This document shows, in pieces, positions 8,769 to 17,008 of a stretch of 64,000 bases of DNA. The stretch covers positions 1-64,000 of the forward strand of contig NZ_FRFE01000019.1 in NCBI RefSeq assembly GCF_900143695.1. Reading direction: 5' to 3'. The DNA is from Desulfopila aestuarii DSM 18488 (GTDB lineage Bacteria; Desulfobacterota; Desulfobulbia; Desulfobulbales; Desulfocapsaceae). A program made the position numbers and the translations under genes. Under the pieces are notes generated by a model, which worked only from the letters and a program-made list of their open reading frames with translations, did no database searches and had not been told where the DNA came from. Numbering within the stretch: position 1 is the stretch's first letter; each line of letters starts with the position of its first letter.

Positions 8769-9254
8769 CTAGTGAAACTCTGTTAAATCCCCAGGTTTAA
8801 ACGAACGAGATAAGTGAGACACGATAGTGTCATACTCTTTTTTCTGGTTGACAGCGTATTGAATATACAGATGATTTATTGAACCTTTACCTACATATGT
8901 TTTCAGATACAAAATATCCCCACCCTTGAACCCAGAAAGAACAAACCAGTTATCACCTTCTTTTCGGTAGGTGATTGAGTCAAAGGCCATACCCTGTTCA
9001 GCCATTTCGGTACTGAGGGTATTGTCAGTCGCGTTGTTGATCCCGCTGGCAATCATCATGAATTTATTACGATCAAAGAGTTGTATTCCATCACCATTAT
9101 CTGGAGGTGTTTCCATCTGAAATCCATCGGGATACTCAACACAGAATCCAAACCGTTCATTACAATACGCCACATACTCTTGGGATTGCGCCGAACAGAT
9201 AGTTGCAGAGTAAACCATACAAACAAGAACGAATGGAAAGCATAATCTTGTCAT
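8769..9254 (-). CDS. Secreted protein of unknown function
   Basis: The 161-residue product begins MTRLCFPFVLVCMVYSATIC, a typical Sec signal peptide, with a plausible cleavage after C-S-A. The mature part starts with Y-C-N-E-R-F-G-F-C-V-E-Y-P and is rich in beta strands. Two cysteines close together suggest a disulfide, so a periplasmic location is likely. ATG 9254 is preferred over the upstream TTG 9261-9263 because AGGTGA, which contains the metF stop, sits at the right distance. It is translationally linked to the preceding metF-type gene. I do not recognise the family. Confidence 0.6.
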   Translation of the reverse strand: MTRLCFPFVLVCMVYSATICSAQSQEYVAYCNERFGFCVEYPDGFQMETPPDNGDGIQLFDRNKFMMIASGINNATDNTLSTEMAEQGMAFDSITYRKEGDNWFVLSGFKGGDILYLKTYVGKGSINHLYIQYAVNQKKEYDTIVSHLSRSFKPGDLTEFH

Positions 9255-9263
9255 TTTGGCCAA

Positions 9264-10127
9264 TCACCTGGCAACCAAACCATTGATAAATTCAATAATA
9301 CGGTTTGTCCCTTTGACATCCCCCATCGCCATAATATGAATGCCATCGGTATAATCTGCGATCTTCTCTATAAATTCACAAGTAATCTCTATCCCGTTCG
9401 CACCGTCATGTTCCATTCGGGCAATAACCTCTTCAGGAACATCGATACCTTCGACATTATCGTTCATGAAGCGGGCCATCTTCACACTTTTAAGAGGCAT
9501 GACTCCGGTTAATATCGGTTTACCAAACCTTCTGGCCTCTTTGAGAAAAGCTATCGCCTTTTCAGCATCATACACAACTTGAGTCTGAAAAAAATCGGCT
9601 CCGGCTGATATTTTCTCTGTCATTCTTCCGAGTTCAAGGTCAAGATTTTTTGCTGTCGGCATTGCCGTGCAAGCGATTGTGAAATCAGTTTTTCCACCGA
9701 ATTCCTTTTCATTATAGTCAAGACCGCTATTCATCTTTCCAATAAGCCGGATAAGTTCAAACGTGTTGTAATCATATACCGCCTTAGAGGGATAAGGCCC
9801 ATGCTTTGGCAGATCACCAGTAGTAACCAGAATATTGCGGATGCCAAGAGCATGGGCAGCAAGAAGATCAGCTTGGGTACCTAAGAGACTCCGATCCCTG
9901 CATGTGAAATGAGGTATTGCATCAATGCCCAGCTTATTCTGAATCAGGCTTCCCATGGCAACCGCATTTATCCTCAGATTAGCCATTGGACAGTCGTGAA
10001 CGTTGATACCGCTTAGCGGAAGATACGCACTGGCTTTTTCAAGAGATTCATCTACCAATACACCCTTTACCGGGCCAAGTTCTGTGGTAATGACAAAATC
10101 ATTGCCTAACTTTTCGTTTAGACTCAT
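9264..10127 (-). CDS. metF: Methylenetetrahydrofolate reductase, MetF type
   Basis: Reduces 5,10-methylenetetrahydrofolate to 5-methyltetrahydrofolate, for methionine synthesis or the Wood-Ljungdahl methyl branch. The 287-residue length and TIM-barrel landmarks fit: TTELGPVKG near residue 14, PHFTCRDRS near 92, ILVTTGDLP near 118, GADFFQTQVVYD near 175 and GVMPLKS near 207. The family glutamate is present in TTELGP. The start has AAAGGA upstream. No MetV, AcsE or methionine synthase genes lie nearby, so the pathway served here cannot be told. The secreted hypothetical gene follows directly. Confidence 0.9.
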   Translation of the reverse strand: MSLNEKLGNDFVITTELGPVKGVLVDESLEKASAYLPLSGINVHDCPMANLRINAVAMGSLIQNKLGIDAIPHFTCRDRSLLGTQADLLAAHALGIRNILVTTGDLPKHGPYPSKAVYDYNTFELIRLIGKMNSGLDYNEKEFGGKTDFTIACTAMPTAKNLDLELGRMTEKISAGADFFQTQVVYDAEKAIAFLKEARRFGKPILTGVMPLKSVKMARFMNDNVEGIDVPEEVIARMEHDGANGIEITCEFIEKIADYTDGIHIMAMGDVKGTNRIIEFINGLVAR

Positions 10128-10262
10128 ATAATAATCCTTTTAATTATAATGAATTTTCTATTTGAATAGTGGTAGCGTATTATTGCAAAATGGGTTTTAC
10201 GTCCAAAGGAAGTGCCCCAGTGTCAGGAAAGCTGCCGCATATCTCCTGCATCGCAGTTGTAA

Positions 10263-10814
10263 TCAGATTTTTCTCGAATCATACGCCCAGTGGAGGAGTG
10301 CTTGGCGCTGCTTGCGTCGACAGTTGAGGTCACCTTGCAAGCAGTTGTTTCTGATTTGCGCAATGTGTCGACGCATGGCACGCCACCGTTTGATTTGCCG
10401 GTCATCGTCACGGCATCGGCGCCCCATGTAGTATCGGCAGTACCATTGAAACCACCCACGTGGATCTTCTTCGTAGATCCATCCCTTCTTTTGCCATTCC
10501 GATAACGGTTGCGATGCGTTTAATCCAAAGAAGTTCAGCTTTGGGTCATGACGCGATGAACACAATCGGGCATTTTTGAACCAATCTGACGGAAATTCCT
10601 TTGTGCAGTCTGTCATGTACTTGCCACCAAACACGCCAAGTTCGAGCATTTGCCTGGGGGTAAGTTCAGGCTGAAATTCTTGATGGAAGTTCTGTCCGAC
10701 CGGTTCGGTAAGAAGATAGCAATAACCCGACTGCATCAGGTCATCGATTTGTATTCGTCGTTCTATCATGAGATCAAAAGTTGCAGGAAGAAAAGATGGT
10801 CTTTTCGAAGACAA
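10263..10814 (-). CDS. Conserved hypothetical protein
   Basis: A 183-residue basic protein with many aromatic residues. Its clearest motif is DPRGWFQWYCRYYMGRR near residue 117, followed by an Arg/Lys-rich helix (QIKRWRAMRRH) and a CRRKQRQALLHWAYDSR tail. I have a memory of similar uncharacterised bacterial proteins with the GWFQWYCRYYxGRR core but cannot name a function. The reading frame opens with TTG at 10814 just after an in-frame TGA, without a clear ribosome site, so the true start may be further in. It lies at the edge of the mobile-element scar. Confidence 0.6.
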   Translation of the reverse strand: MSSKRPSFLPATFDLMIERRIQIDDLMQSGYCYLLTEPVGQNFHQEFQPELTPRQMLELGVFGGKYMTDCTKEFPSDWFKNARLCSSRHDPKLNFFGLNASQPLSEWQKKGWIYEEDPRGWFQWYCRYYMGRRCRDDDRQIKRWRAMRRHIAQIRNNCLQGDLNCRRKQRQALLHWAYDSRKI

Positions 10815-10994
10815 ACCACGTTTTCAATTCAATTATTATGGTTCATCCGATTAAAGCGTACTTCGATTCATGCAGGATATAGATTTTCAGTTTAAAAAAT
10901 CGAGTATAAGATGACCTATATACATTGATTTTGTTTGATGAATCGTTTTTTCAATCATGCCATGTGATTTTTTTTATACATTAAGAGTGTTTTT

Positions 10995-11303
10995 TGAGAG
11001 GTGTCTCAGTTCGTTTGAACAGGTTTCGTCATTCCTTAAGTGGAAAACCCGCCCTGGTTACGCTGCCAGATCCAATGCTGGCAGCGTTGCGCAATATACC
11101 TCATCCGGTGTCCGCCTGTTCAGGCCTGAATGCGGTCGAGATCGGTTGTACCAGTCAAAGTATCTCATGATCGATCTGCGCGCCTCAGAAACAGAGTCAT
11201 ATGCATGCAGATACACCTGTTCATACTTCACGGTTCTCCATAAACGTTCTACAAAAATATTGTCTCGCCACGCCCCTCTCCCATCCATGTTCAGCCTGCA
11301 GGT
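10995..11303 (-). mobile_element. IS3-family insertion sequence, right-end remnant
   Basis: The - strand encodes the C-terminal part of an IS3-family OrfB transposase. It runs MDGRGAWRDN, FVERLWRTVKYE (the block carrying the last DDE acid) and YFDWYNRSRPHSGLNRRTPD. About 60 bases after its stop the sequence TGAGAGGTGTCTCAG (from 10995 on the + strand) looks like the terminal inverted repeat. No OrfA, no N-terminal OrfB and no left end are present, so this is a one-ended relic. Its inner edge is fused to the response-regulator gene at about 11,300. Confidence 0.75.
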
Positions 11304-11981
11304 ATTGGTGGCCGCAATGATTCGCACATCAACTTTTATTACCCTGTGCCCGCCAACACGCGTAAATTCCTGCTCCTGCAATACTCGTAAAAGCTGGGCC
11401 TGAAATTCACTTTTCAACGACGAAATTTCATCCAGTAACAAGGTGCCACCATTGGCGAATTCAAACTTACCCGGGGTGCGATTATGCGCTCCGGTAAATG
11501 CACCTTTTTCATGACCAAATAATTCGCTCTCGATCAACTCTGAAGGAATAGAGGCACAATTCAGAGCTACAAAGGATTTTTGAACTCGTTCGCTGCTGGT
11601 ATGGATTGCCCTGGCAATTAATTCCTTGCCCGTTCCGCTTTCACCTGTAATAAGCACACTGCTGGAAGTGCCCGCCACCTTGTTGATGGTTTGAAAAACC
11701 TCCTGCATCTGCCGAGATTGACTTATGATTTGCGCATGTTTGGAAAACTGAGCCATTTCGGAGCGAAGAAAAGAAACCTCCTGTTCGAGATAGCGCTTCT
11801 GCAATGCCCGATCAACTCTGGTCAGAATGGTGTCGGGGTCGAAAGGTTTGGTGATATAATCATAAGCGCCTTTTTGAATGGCTGACGTCGCTTCCAACGC
11901 CCGGTCTATGGCCGATACAATAATCACATCAAGGGACTTATCGAAGATTTTGATCTGCTCGAGGGTTTCAATGCCGTTCAT
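11058..11981 (-). pseudogene. Chimera: NtrC-family regulator (receiver end + AAA+) fused to IS3 transposase C-terminus
   Basis: Residues 1-60 are the second half of a response-regulator receiver (IIVSA switch region, then KPFDPD with the conserved Lys). Residues 85-226 are a sigma-54-interacting AAA+ domain with Walker A GESGTGKE (113-120), GAFTGA (160-165), Walker B LLLDE and the start of the sensor I strand RIIAATN. At residue 226 the homology changes abruptly to IS3 OrfB (CRLNMDGRG onward). The arginine-finger region, the rest of the AAA+ domain and the DNA-binding domain are missing. The frame begins with ATG directly after the TAA that ends the N-terminal fragment. It is almost certainly a pseudogene made by IS-associated deletion. 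Confidence 0.85.
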
Positions 11982-12173
11982 TTATGGCATCGAAACATCA
12001 AGCAGCACAAGATCGAACTCCTCTTTTTGTATAGCATTCAGAGCCTTATATCCATCTTCGGCACAGACCACTAGATAATCATCTTCAAGAATGGCCTCAA
12101 GGGACTCCCGTGCGCCTGCTTCATCATCGACAACGAGCAATCTCGCTTTTTTAGGTAAATCTGTCACGGTCAT
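11982..12173 (-). pseudogene. N-terminal receiver fragment of the same NtrC-family regulator
   Basis: Encodes 63 residues of a CheY-like receiver: LLVVDDEAG carries the acidic pair, and DLVLLDVSMP carries the phospho-acceptor Asp. Normal receivers continue with G-M-N/D-G; here the codon after the Pro is TAA (complement of 11982-11984) and the reading frame continues as MNGIETL. So a single in-frame nonsense codon splits the receiver. ATG 12173 is the natural start; a TTG at 12209 is less likely. No sensor kinase gene adjoins it. Confidence 0.85.
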
Positions 12174-12494
12174 GATAGTACCACACAGGATTTCGGGGAA
12201 GGTCTCCAATCGAGATCAACAAACCAAAGGCCGCACAGGAGATATTCAGGAAAAAATGATCACGAATATATCTTCTGATTGCTCGATATACTAGCCTTTT
12301 ACTTCCGACATGCCAATACTCCAGAGTAAATAAATTCAATTTCTCCAGTCTTTTAGGAAAGGAACCCCTTTTAAAATCATGGTCATTCTTTTGATTCTTT
12401 TACTTGAATGTGATGCTGATATGTCTGACAATGCTCAAGCGCTACAAGCACGTAAAAGCTATCGATGCCACGGATTGAGACACCCGTTCAGTGC

Positions 12495-12785
12495 CGTAAA
12501 AATGCATGAAGGATAGAACCAACGACCACGGCATGAGAATGCAAGCAGGTATTCATGATGACAGTCCGGACAGCGGATACGGGCGAATCCTTCATGCAGA
12601 TCACCGCACTCCAGGTACTTGTTGGTCACGTGCGGGATGACCGCACGGTAAAAAACGTAAGTTCGAGAAAAGCGTTGGGCATAGCAGGATTCAAACTTGG
12701 GAAAGTGTACATTCAGCAATTGCCAGAGTGGCGATTCCTGAGGATTTCTCGGATGGTAGATTTTAGCCTGGCTGTTGATTCCCAA
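12495..12785 (-). pseudogene. IS91-family transposase N-terminal fragment
   Basis: The frame matches the N-terminal zinc-binding domain of IS91/ISCR-type Y2 transposases: YHPRNPQESPLWQLL, then CGDLHEGFARIRCPDC, then EYLLAFSCRGRWFYPSC. In the family the last block usually reads WFCPSC; a Cys-to-Tyr change here removes one zinc ligand. Homology stops after PSC and the frame runs into unrelated sequence. No catalytic domain or ends are present. The start codon is not preserved, only TTG being available at the 5' edge. Confidence 0.75.
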
Positions 12786-13185
12786 TGTGGCACCTGAGAC
12801 AAGAAGAAGGTGCCACGTTATATAACCAGAAGATTTTATAATTTTCCATCCATCACCGGCCTTGAAAGGCTTTTCTCTAAAAGACTATTGAGCCAATAGG
12901 CCAGAGGAGTCGTTGATGCAATACTTATTACCAATCGAGTATCCGGGTAATTATCCCCGCCCAGCCCCACACCACCTAGCATGTTGGTCCGCACTAGTCG
13001 GTTCCTGAAGAATATCGGACCGTAGCCGTATAAGACACATCCACAGCTCCTTGAGAGCAAGTTAGGCGTACAGAGTCCATCAAATATCTCGATATCATTT
13101 ATATAAATTTGAAATGATCTGTATTTTTTTATTCCCCCGGCTCTATTACGACAACCATTCCTCACCCTGTTTCACCATGTCCAGC
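12786..13185. other. Accessory spacer without a supportable gene
   Basis: An open frame of 109 codons (12836-13165, - strand) lies here, but its composition is irregular, it has no recognisable motif and no ribosome site. I treat the stretch as decayed accessory DNA between the IS91 fragment and the recombinase vestige. Confidence 0.35.
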
Positions 13186-13254
13186 GCAGGAAGGTCCTGG
13201 GTAAGCCATCTCCTGCAACACAATTACGACATTCGCACCATCCAGGAGATATAA
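13186..13254 (+). pseudogene. Vestige of an integron-type tyrosine recombinase
   Basis: The + frame reads SHLLQHNYDIRTIQEI then TAA. This matches the box just before the LLGH block in integron/XerC-type integrases, where the family reads THLLxxGYDIRTVQELLGH. Only about 20 residues survive, cut at the point where LLGH should follow. Together with the IS3 and IS91 relics it marks 10.2-13.3 kb as a graveyard of mobile DNA. Confidence 0.5.
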
Positions 13255-13264
13255 ATACTATTTA

Positions 13265-13291
13265 ACAGGTTATTTTCGCAAAATAACCTGT
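13265..13291 (-). terminator. Hairpin after the acyl-CoA synthetase gene
   Basis: Perfect 12-base-pair stem ACAGGTTATTTT/AAAATAACCTGT with a 3-base loop, ten bases past the - strand stop codon. On the - strand it is followed by TTAAATAG, a poor T-tract, so termination strength is uncertain. Confidence 0.55.
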
Positions 13292-13300
13292 AAGATACTA

Positions 13301-15676
13301 CTATCTCCGTAAACTCAATCGATACGCGGTATATCGTGCCAGCAGCGTCATGGCCAGACTACAGTTATCAAACACCGGGACGCCTCTGACTCGCAGTGCG
13401 TCATTGATCGGTTCATGAGCTCGTCCGGCATCGTTGAAGACGATGAGCGGTTTGGTGGATTCGAGCTGCAATTGCGGCAAAAGCGTTGCCAGGCTCTTCT
13501 CATTTCCCACCCAACCTGCCGGCGACGCCGGATCAGGCGTATCGGATGTACTCGGTGAAAGCGAACCGAGCGAGGTCACCACGGCGTCGATGTTCTCGTC
13601 CGTCAGCATGGCGCGGATACTCTCCAGATAGACCACATCGGGAGCGGCCGGACTGATATCCAGTGGGTTCTTCACCTCCATTATTCCTGCCAGCCCGGCC
13701 CGGTTGAACTGGTCGGAAATGGCCATCATCGTCTTTGCCGAGAAGGTCGGCAGTTTCAGGATTGAGTCCCGCGACTGCAGCGAATCGGCAATTCCCACGC
13801 TCTCAAAGCCTGCAGGACTGAGCGCGCCAATATTATAGCCGGTCACCTGCTTCTCGTGCAGAATTGCCGCAAGATTGATGAGGCCGTCAAACTCTTCCAA
13901 GGTATCGGCCACCAGCGCCCCTGCCTGGGTAAGACAGGAGGTGCAGACCATATAGTCGCCGGCTACAGAGGCGGTATGACCGGAGGTCGCTTTTTTCCCT
14001 TCCGGCGTGCGGCCCGCCTTGTAGACAATTACCTCTTTACCGTTTTCAACCGCCCGGCGAATCCCCCGGCAGGCGTGCAGGCCATCCAGATCCTGAAAGC
14101 CCTCAACATAAACGCAGATCACACCGACATTGTCATCGTCTGCAAGGTAGGTAAGGAAATCACCGATGGTGAGGTCCATCTGGTTTCCAACAGTGATATT
14201 ATAGGCAGGATCACCCGTCACCAGCTTGGTCATCCTCACCAGTGCAAAGGCGCCGCTCTGGCTCACCAGGGCTATCGGACTCGGGGGCAGTCCCTTTCGC
14301 TTTGGCGAGCAGGTCTCAGGAGTGAAAAATGAGTCGACCCTGCCAATCCGTGAGATAACTCCCATGCAGTTGCCGCCGAGAATGACCGGACCGCCGCCTT
14401 CACGGCCATGGGATAGACAAATTTTTTCCACAAGTTCCCGCGCCTGCTCGTAACTCTCTTCAGTCTCTCCGAGCCCACCGGAAATAAGGATCACGCTTTC
14501 TGCCCGCCGGTTGTCAATGATCTCATCAATAAGTGACGGAACCTGTTCAGCAGCCACGGCTACGATCATCAGGTCCACCCCGTTCACCTCGGTAATGTCT
14601 TTCACACACCTAACGCCATCTATCTGACCAGCCGAAGGTGAAACCACCGTCAACTTTTCAGCTGGAAACCCGGCTGTCAGCATATTCTGCAGAATATTTC
14701 TGCCAAAGTTCATCTTGGTGGCACTGACCCCGATTAACGCCACCCGTTCCGGATGGAGCATATTCCCAATACGGGTGATAGCCCGTGGCGCCCGGGCCCT
14801 ATAGGGCAGCGCAAATCGGCATAAGCCGTCCAGCGGCACCATTTCATAATCAACCAGAGCAAAAGGATTCACCTCAAGCTCCTCAATCACATAGGGAGCC
14901 TGATCATTTAAGGGTGAAAAATAATTGCCCACACCAATAAAAGCGCCGAAACATTCGATCAGCTGCTCATCAGAAACCAGTCGTTTTCCACCCCTGGTCT
15001 GACCCGAGAGTTTTTCGTAGGCGATGGTCTTCTTAAAGAGCTCGAAGAACTCCTCACCGCTCACATCGGCGGTGGAAGTTGAAACCACCGCCTGGCCAAG
15101 CCGGAAACGCTCGGCATAGAATTCGGTGTCCGTTCCGCCAAGGCCGGCAGTGATAACCATACCAAACTCACGGGTCCAGCGCAGACTAACCAGTAGCTCA
15201 TTCCCCAGCGACTCGGACTCGGGTGGCAGATACTGGGTGATCAGCACCCCTTTGACCCGCTTATGCACTGCCTCCTGCAATTCTTCCCCGGAAAGCCCTA
15301 CATACACAGACGGCCACTGATCGGGATGTGCTTCCAGGAATTCGGTATACCGACGCCCGACCGTATCCATCATCCGGCGGCTCTCACTACGCACTTTGCC
15401 GGCCATTTTCGGCACCACCTTCACCCCGCCGACATCGGATTTGTGCACCACATCCGGGCTCACCACTTTCAGCACCACTTTTTCACCTAAGAAAGGTGCC
15501 AGGGCATCAGAACCAAGCCGCTGGTTTCTCGAAAGAAGAAGATATTCCAGAACGGACTCCGAGCCGAGCGCCGCCAGCAGGTCGTAGGTCTCATGCTCAT
15601 AGAGCAGGAACCGCTCTTTTTGTGCTGCCGTGGCAAATATCCGGGTCATCTTGTCAAAATCGATAAAGAGCTGCAT
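13301..15676 (-). CDS. Acetyl/acyl-CoA synthetase (ADP-forming), fused beta-alpha type
   Basis: Converts acyl-CoA, ADP and phosphate to the acid, ATP and CoA (reversible), yielding ATP by substrate-level phosphorylation. The 791-residue chain has the ATP-grasp domain first (LKVVSPDVVHKSDVGGV near residue 70) and the CoA-binding/ligase domains after it. These show a Rossmann start ALIGVSATKMNFGRNILQN near 320 and the phospho-histidine loop TSGHTASVAGD near 580. This is the beta-then-alpha order of many bacterial fusions. ATG 15676 is chosen over the longer frame (15715) because GAGGA precedes it. Substrate range (acetate, other acids) cannot be read from sequence. It stands alone with a hairpin behind. 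Confidence 0.9.
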   Translation of the reverse strand: MQLFIDFDKMTRIFATAAQKERFLLYEHETYDLLAALGSESVLEYLLLSRNQRLGSDALAPFLGEKVVLKVVSPDVVHKSDVGGVKVVPKMAGKVRSESRRMMDTVGRRYTEFLEAHPDQWPSVYVGLSGEELQEAVHKRVKGVLITQYLPPESESLGNELLVSLRWTREFGMVITAGLGGTDTEFYAERFRLGQAVVSTSTADVSGEEFFELFKKTIAYEKLSGQTRGGKRLVSDEQLIECFGAFIGVGNYFSPLNDQAPYVIEELEVNPFALVDYEMVPLDGLCRFALPYRARAPRAITRIGNMLHPERVALIGVSATKMNFGRNILQNMLTAGFPAEKLTVVSPSAGQIDGVRCVKDITEVNGVDLMIVAVAAEQVPSLIDEIIDNRRAESVILISGGLGETEESYEQARELVEKICLSHGREGGGPVILGGNCMGVISRIGRVDSFFTPETCSPKRKGLPPSPIALVSQSGAFALVRMTKLVTGDPAYNITVGNQMDLTIGDFLTYLADDDNVGVICVYVEGFQDLDGLHACRGIRRAVENGKEVIVYKAGRTPEGKKATSGHTASVAGDYMVCTSCLTQAGALVADTLEEFDGLINLAAILHEKQVTGYNIGALSPAGFESVGIADSLQSRDSILKLPTFSAKTMMAISDQFNRAGLAGIMEVKNPLDISPAAPDVVYLESIRAMLTDENIDAVVTSLGSLSPSTSDTPDPASPAGWVGNEKSLATLLPQLQLESTKPLIVFNDAGRAHEPINDALRVRGVPVFDNCSLAMTLLARYTAYRLSLRR

Positions 15677-16081
15677 AGCAATCCATTCCTCAGGAGGTAA
15701 ACGAGTTGTCTGCACACCTTCTGTCCCTCTTTCCAGGTTGTTTGGCTGGCAGAAGACTGTCGGAAGATGTCGCGGTAGAACATCTGATACTTTAAGGACA
15801 TTTCACCCAAACCGTCAAGCAAAGCCCCGTGTTGGAAAAAAGCGAGTTTTTTTCTCTTATCCCCAGTCCCTGATAATGCCTCTACGATTTTTGTTAAAAT
15901 ACCACTGGCTCATAGACCAAAGAGAAACGTAAACGCTGTTTCTAAATGTTAATTCGCCAAGATAGACCGAATCGCCTCGGCTGGTTTCAGTTGCAAGGAT
16001 CATCTGAACAGGTAATATTGGCCCAGTTTCTATTGCTAAACTTCACATCCATATACTACTACTTCAAGAAGGAGACTCATT
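15677..16081. other. Divergent intergenic region
   Basis: About 400 bases between the divergent synthetase and sulfite-reductase genes. It must hold both promoters; I see no gene and no convincing operator or riboswitch fold. Confidence 0.5.
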
Positions 16082-16741
16082 ATGTCAAAAGCTGACGGGC
16101 CCAAGGGGGCCATACTGCAGCGTGATAAGAAAACCTATGCCATAGTGCCGCGCATTCCTGCCGGCGTCATCAAGCGAGAACACTTGAAAGCGCTGTCTGA
16201 GGTCGTTGAGAAATATGATATCCCTATCGTCAAGATCACCTCAGGTCACCGCATCGCCCTTGTAGGCATGAGCGAAGAGCAGATCCTGCCGATCTATGAG
16301 GATCTCGGCATGAATGAGGGTAAGGCCATTGAACTTTGCCTCCATTATGTTCAGGCCTGTCCGGGCACCGAGGTGTGCAAGTTCGGTATCCAGGATTCAC
16401 TGGGTTTCGGCACACGGCTTGAAGAGCTTTTTTCGGGCACGGAAATGCCGGCGAAATTCAAGGTCGGCGTCTCAGGCTGCCCCTTTCTCTGTGCCGAAAG
16501 TCTGGTCCGCGATCTTGGCCTGATCGGCAAAAAGAAAGGCTGGACCCTGGTCTTTGGCGGCAACTCCGGTCGCAGGGTACGGGAAGCCGACGTCTTGGCC
16601 GAAGATCTGAGCGATGACGAAGCCATTGCCCTTGCCAGAAAATGTATCGACTTCTACACCACCAATGCCAAGACCAAAGAACGCACCGGTGCCTTTATCG
16701 ATCGCATTGGGGTCGATGAGTTCAAAAAGGCCGTTCTATAA
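16082..16741 (+). CDS. Small siroheme/[4Fe-4S] sulfite reductase (assimilatory-type, single-domain)
   Basis: The 219-residue length matches the low-molecular-weight, low-spin sulfite reductase known from Desulfovibrio. It reduces sulfite to sulfide with a siroheme bridged to a [4Fe-4S] cluster. All four cluster cysteines are visible as C-x5-C (CPGTEVC near residue 98) and C-x3-C (GCPFLC near residue 137). The preceding segment ITSGHRIALVG is the usual N-terminal half-domain. The ribosome site AAGGAG is strong. It is monocistronic and has its own terminator. It is not dsrAB, so it does not by itself prove dissimilatory sulfate reduction. Confidence 0.88.
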   Translation: MSKADGPKGAILQRDKKTYAIVPRIPAGVIKREHLKALSEVVEKYDIPIVKITSGHRIALVGMSEEQILPIYEDLGMNEGKAIELCLHYVQACPGTEVCKFGIQDSLGFGTRLEELFSGTEMPAKFKVGVSGCPFLCAESLVRDLGLIGKKKGWTLVFGGNSGRRVREADVLAEDLSDDEAIALARKCIDFYTTNAKTKERTGAFIDRIGVDEFKKAVL

Positions 16742-16766
16742 TATACTGTTTCTCTTCGAACTGATC

Positions 16767-16804
16767 AGGCCGTTGTGACGATTGTATCGCTCTAACGGCC
16801 TTTT
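16767..16804 (+). terminator. Intrinsic terminator of the small sulfite reductase gene
   Basis: Stem AGGCCGTT/AACGGCCT with a 19-base loop, then TTTT, beginning 26 bases after the stop codon. Confidence 0.75.
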
Positions 16805-17008
16805 CATTTCTACGGAAATTCGACAGTACATATATGCTACGGCGAATTACCGTGAAAGATCTGCAACGAAGGAGATCGGACTTTTTACGAGTCAATCACA
16901 GATTCTTCCTTGTGATTTAGTCAGAACCTGCCGATACTACAGAAAGAACAATCTGATCGCTATCTTTAAAAGCAACGTATCATTGCTCCGCATGGTATCG
17001 AGGACAGG

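Noticed and set aside
11982-11984. Recoding of the TAA in the response regulator
   Set aside because: TAA is not a selenocysteine codon and no recoding element follows; with the IS3 fusion the gene is simply decayed.
12151-12339. 62-codon frame upstream of the receiver fragment
   Set aside because: It overlaps the receiver start in another frame and shows no homology to a sensor kinase.
12836-13165. 109-codon frame on the - strand
   Set aside because: No motif, poor composition, no ribosome site, and it lies between mobile-element relics.
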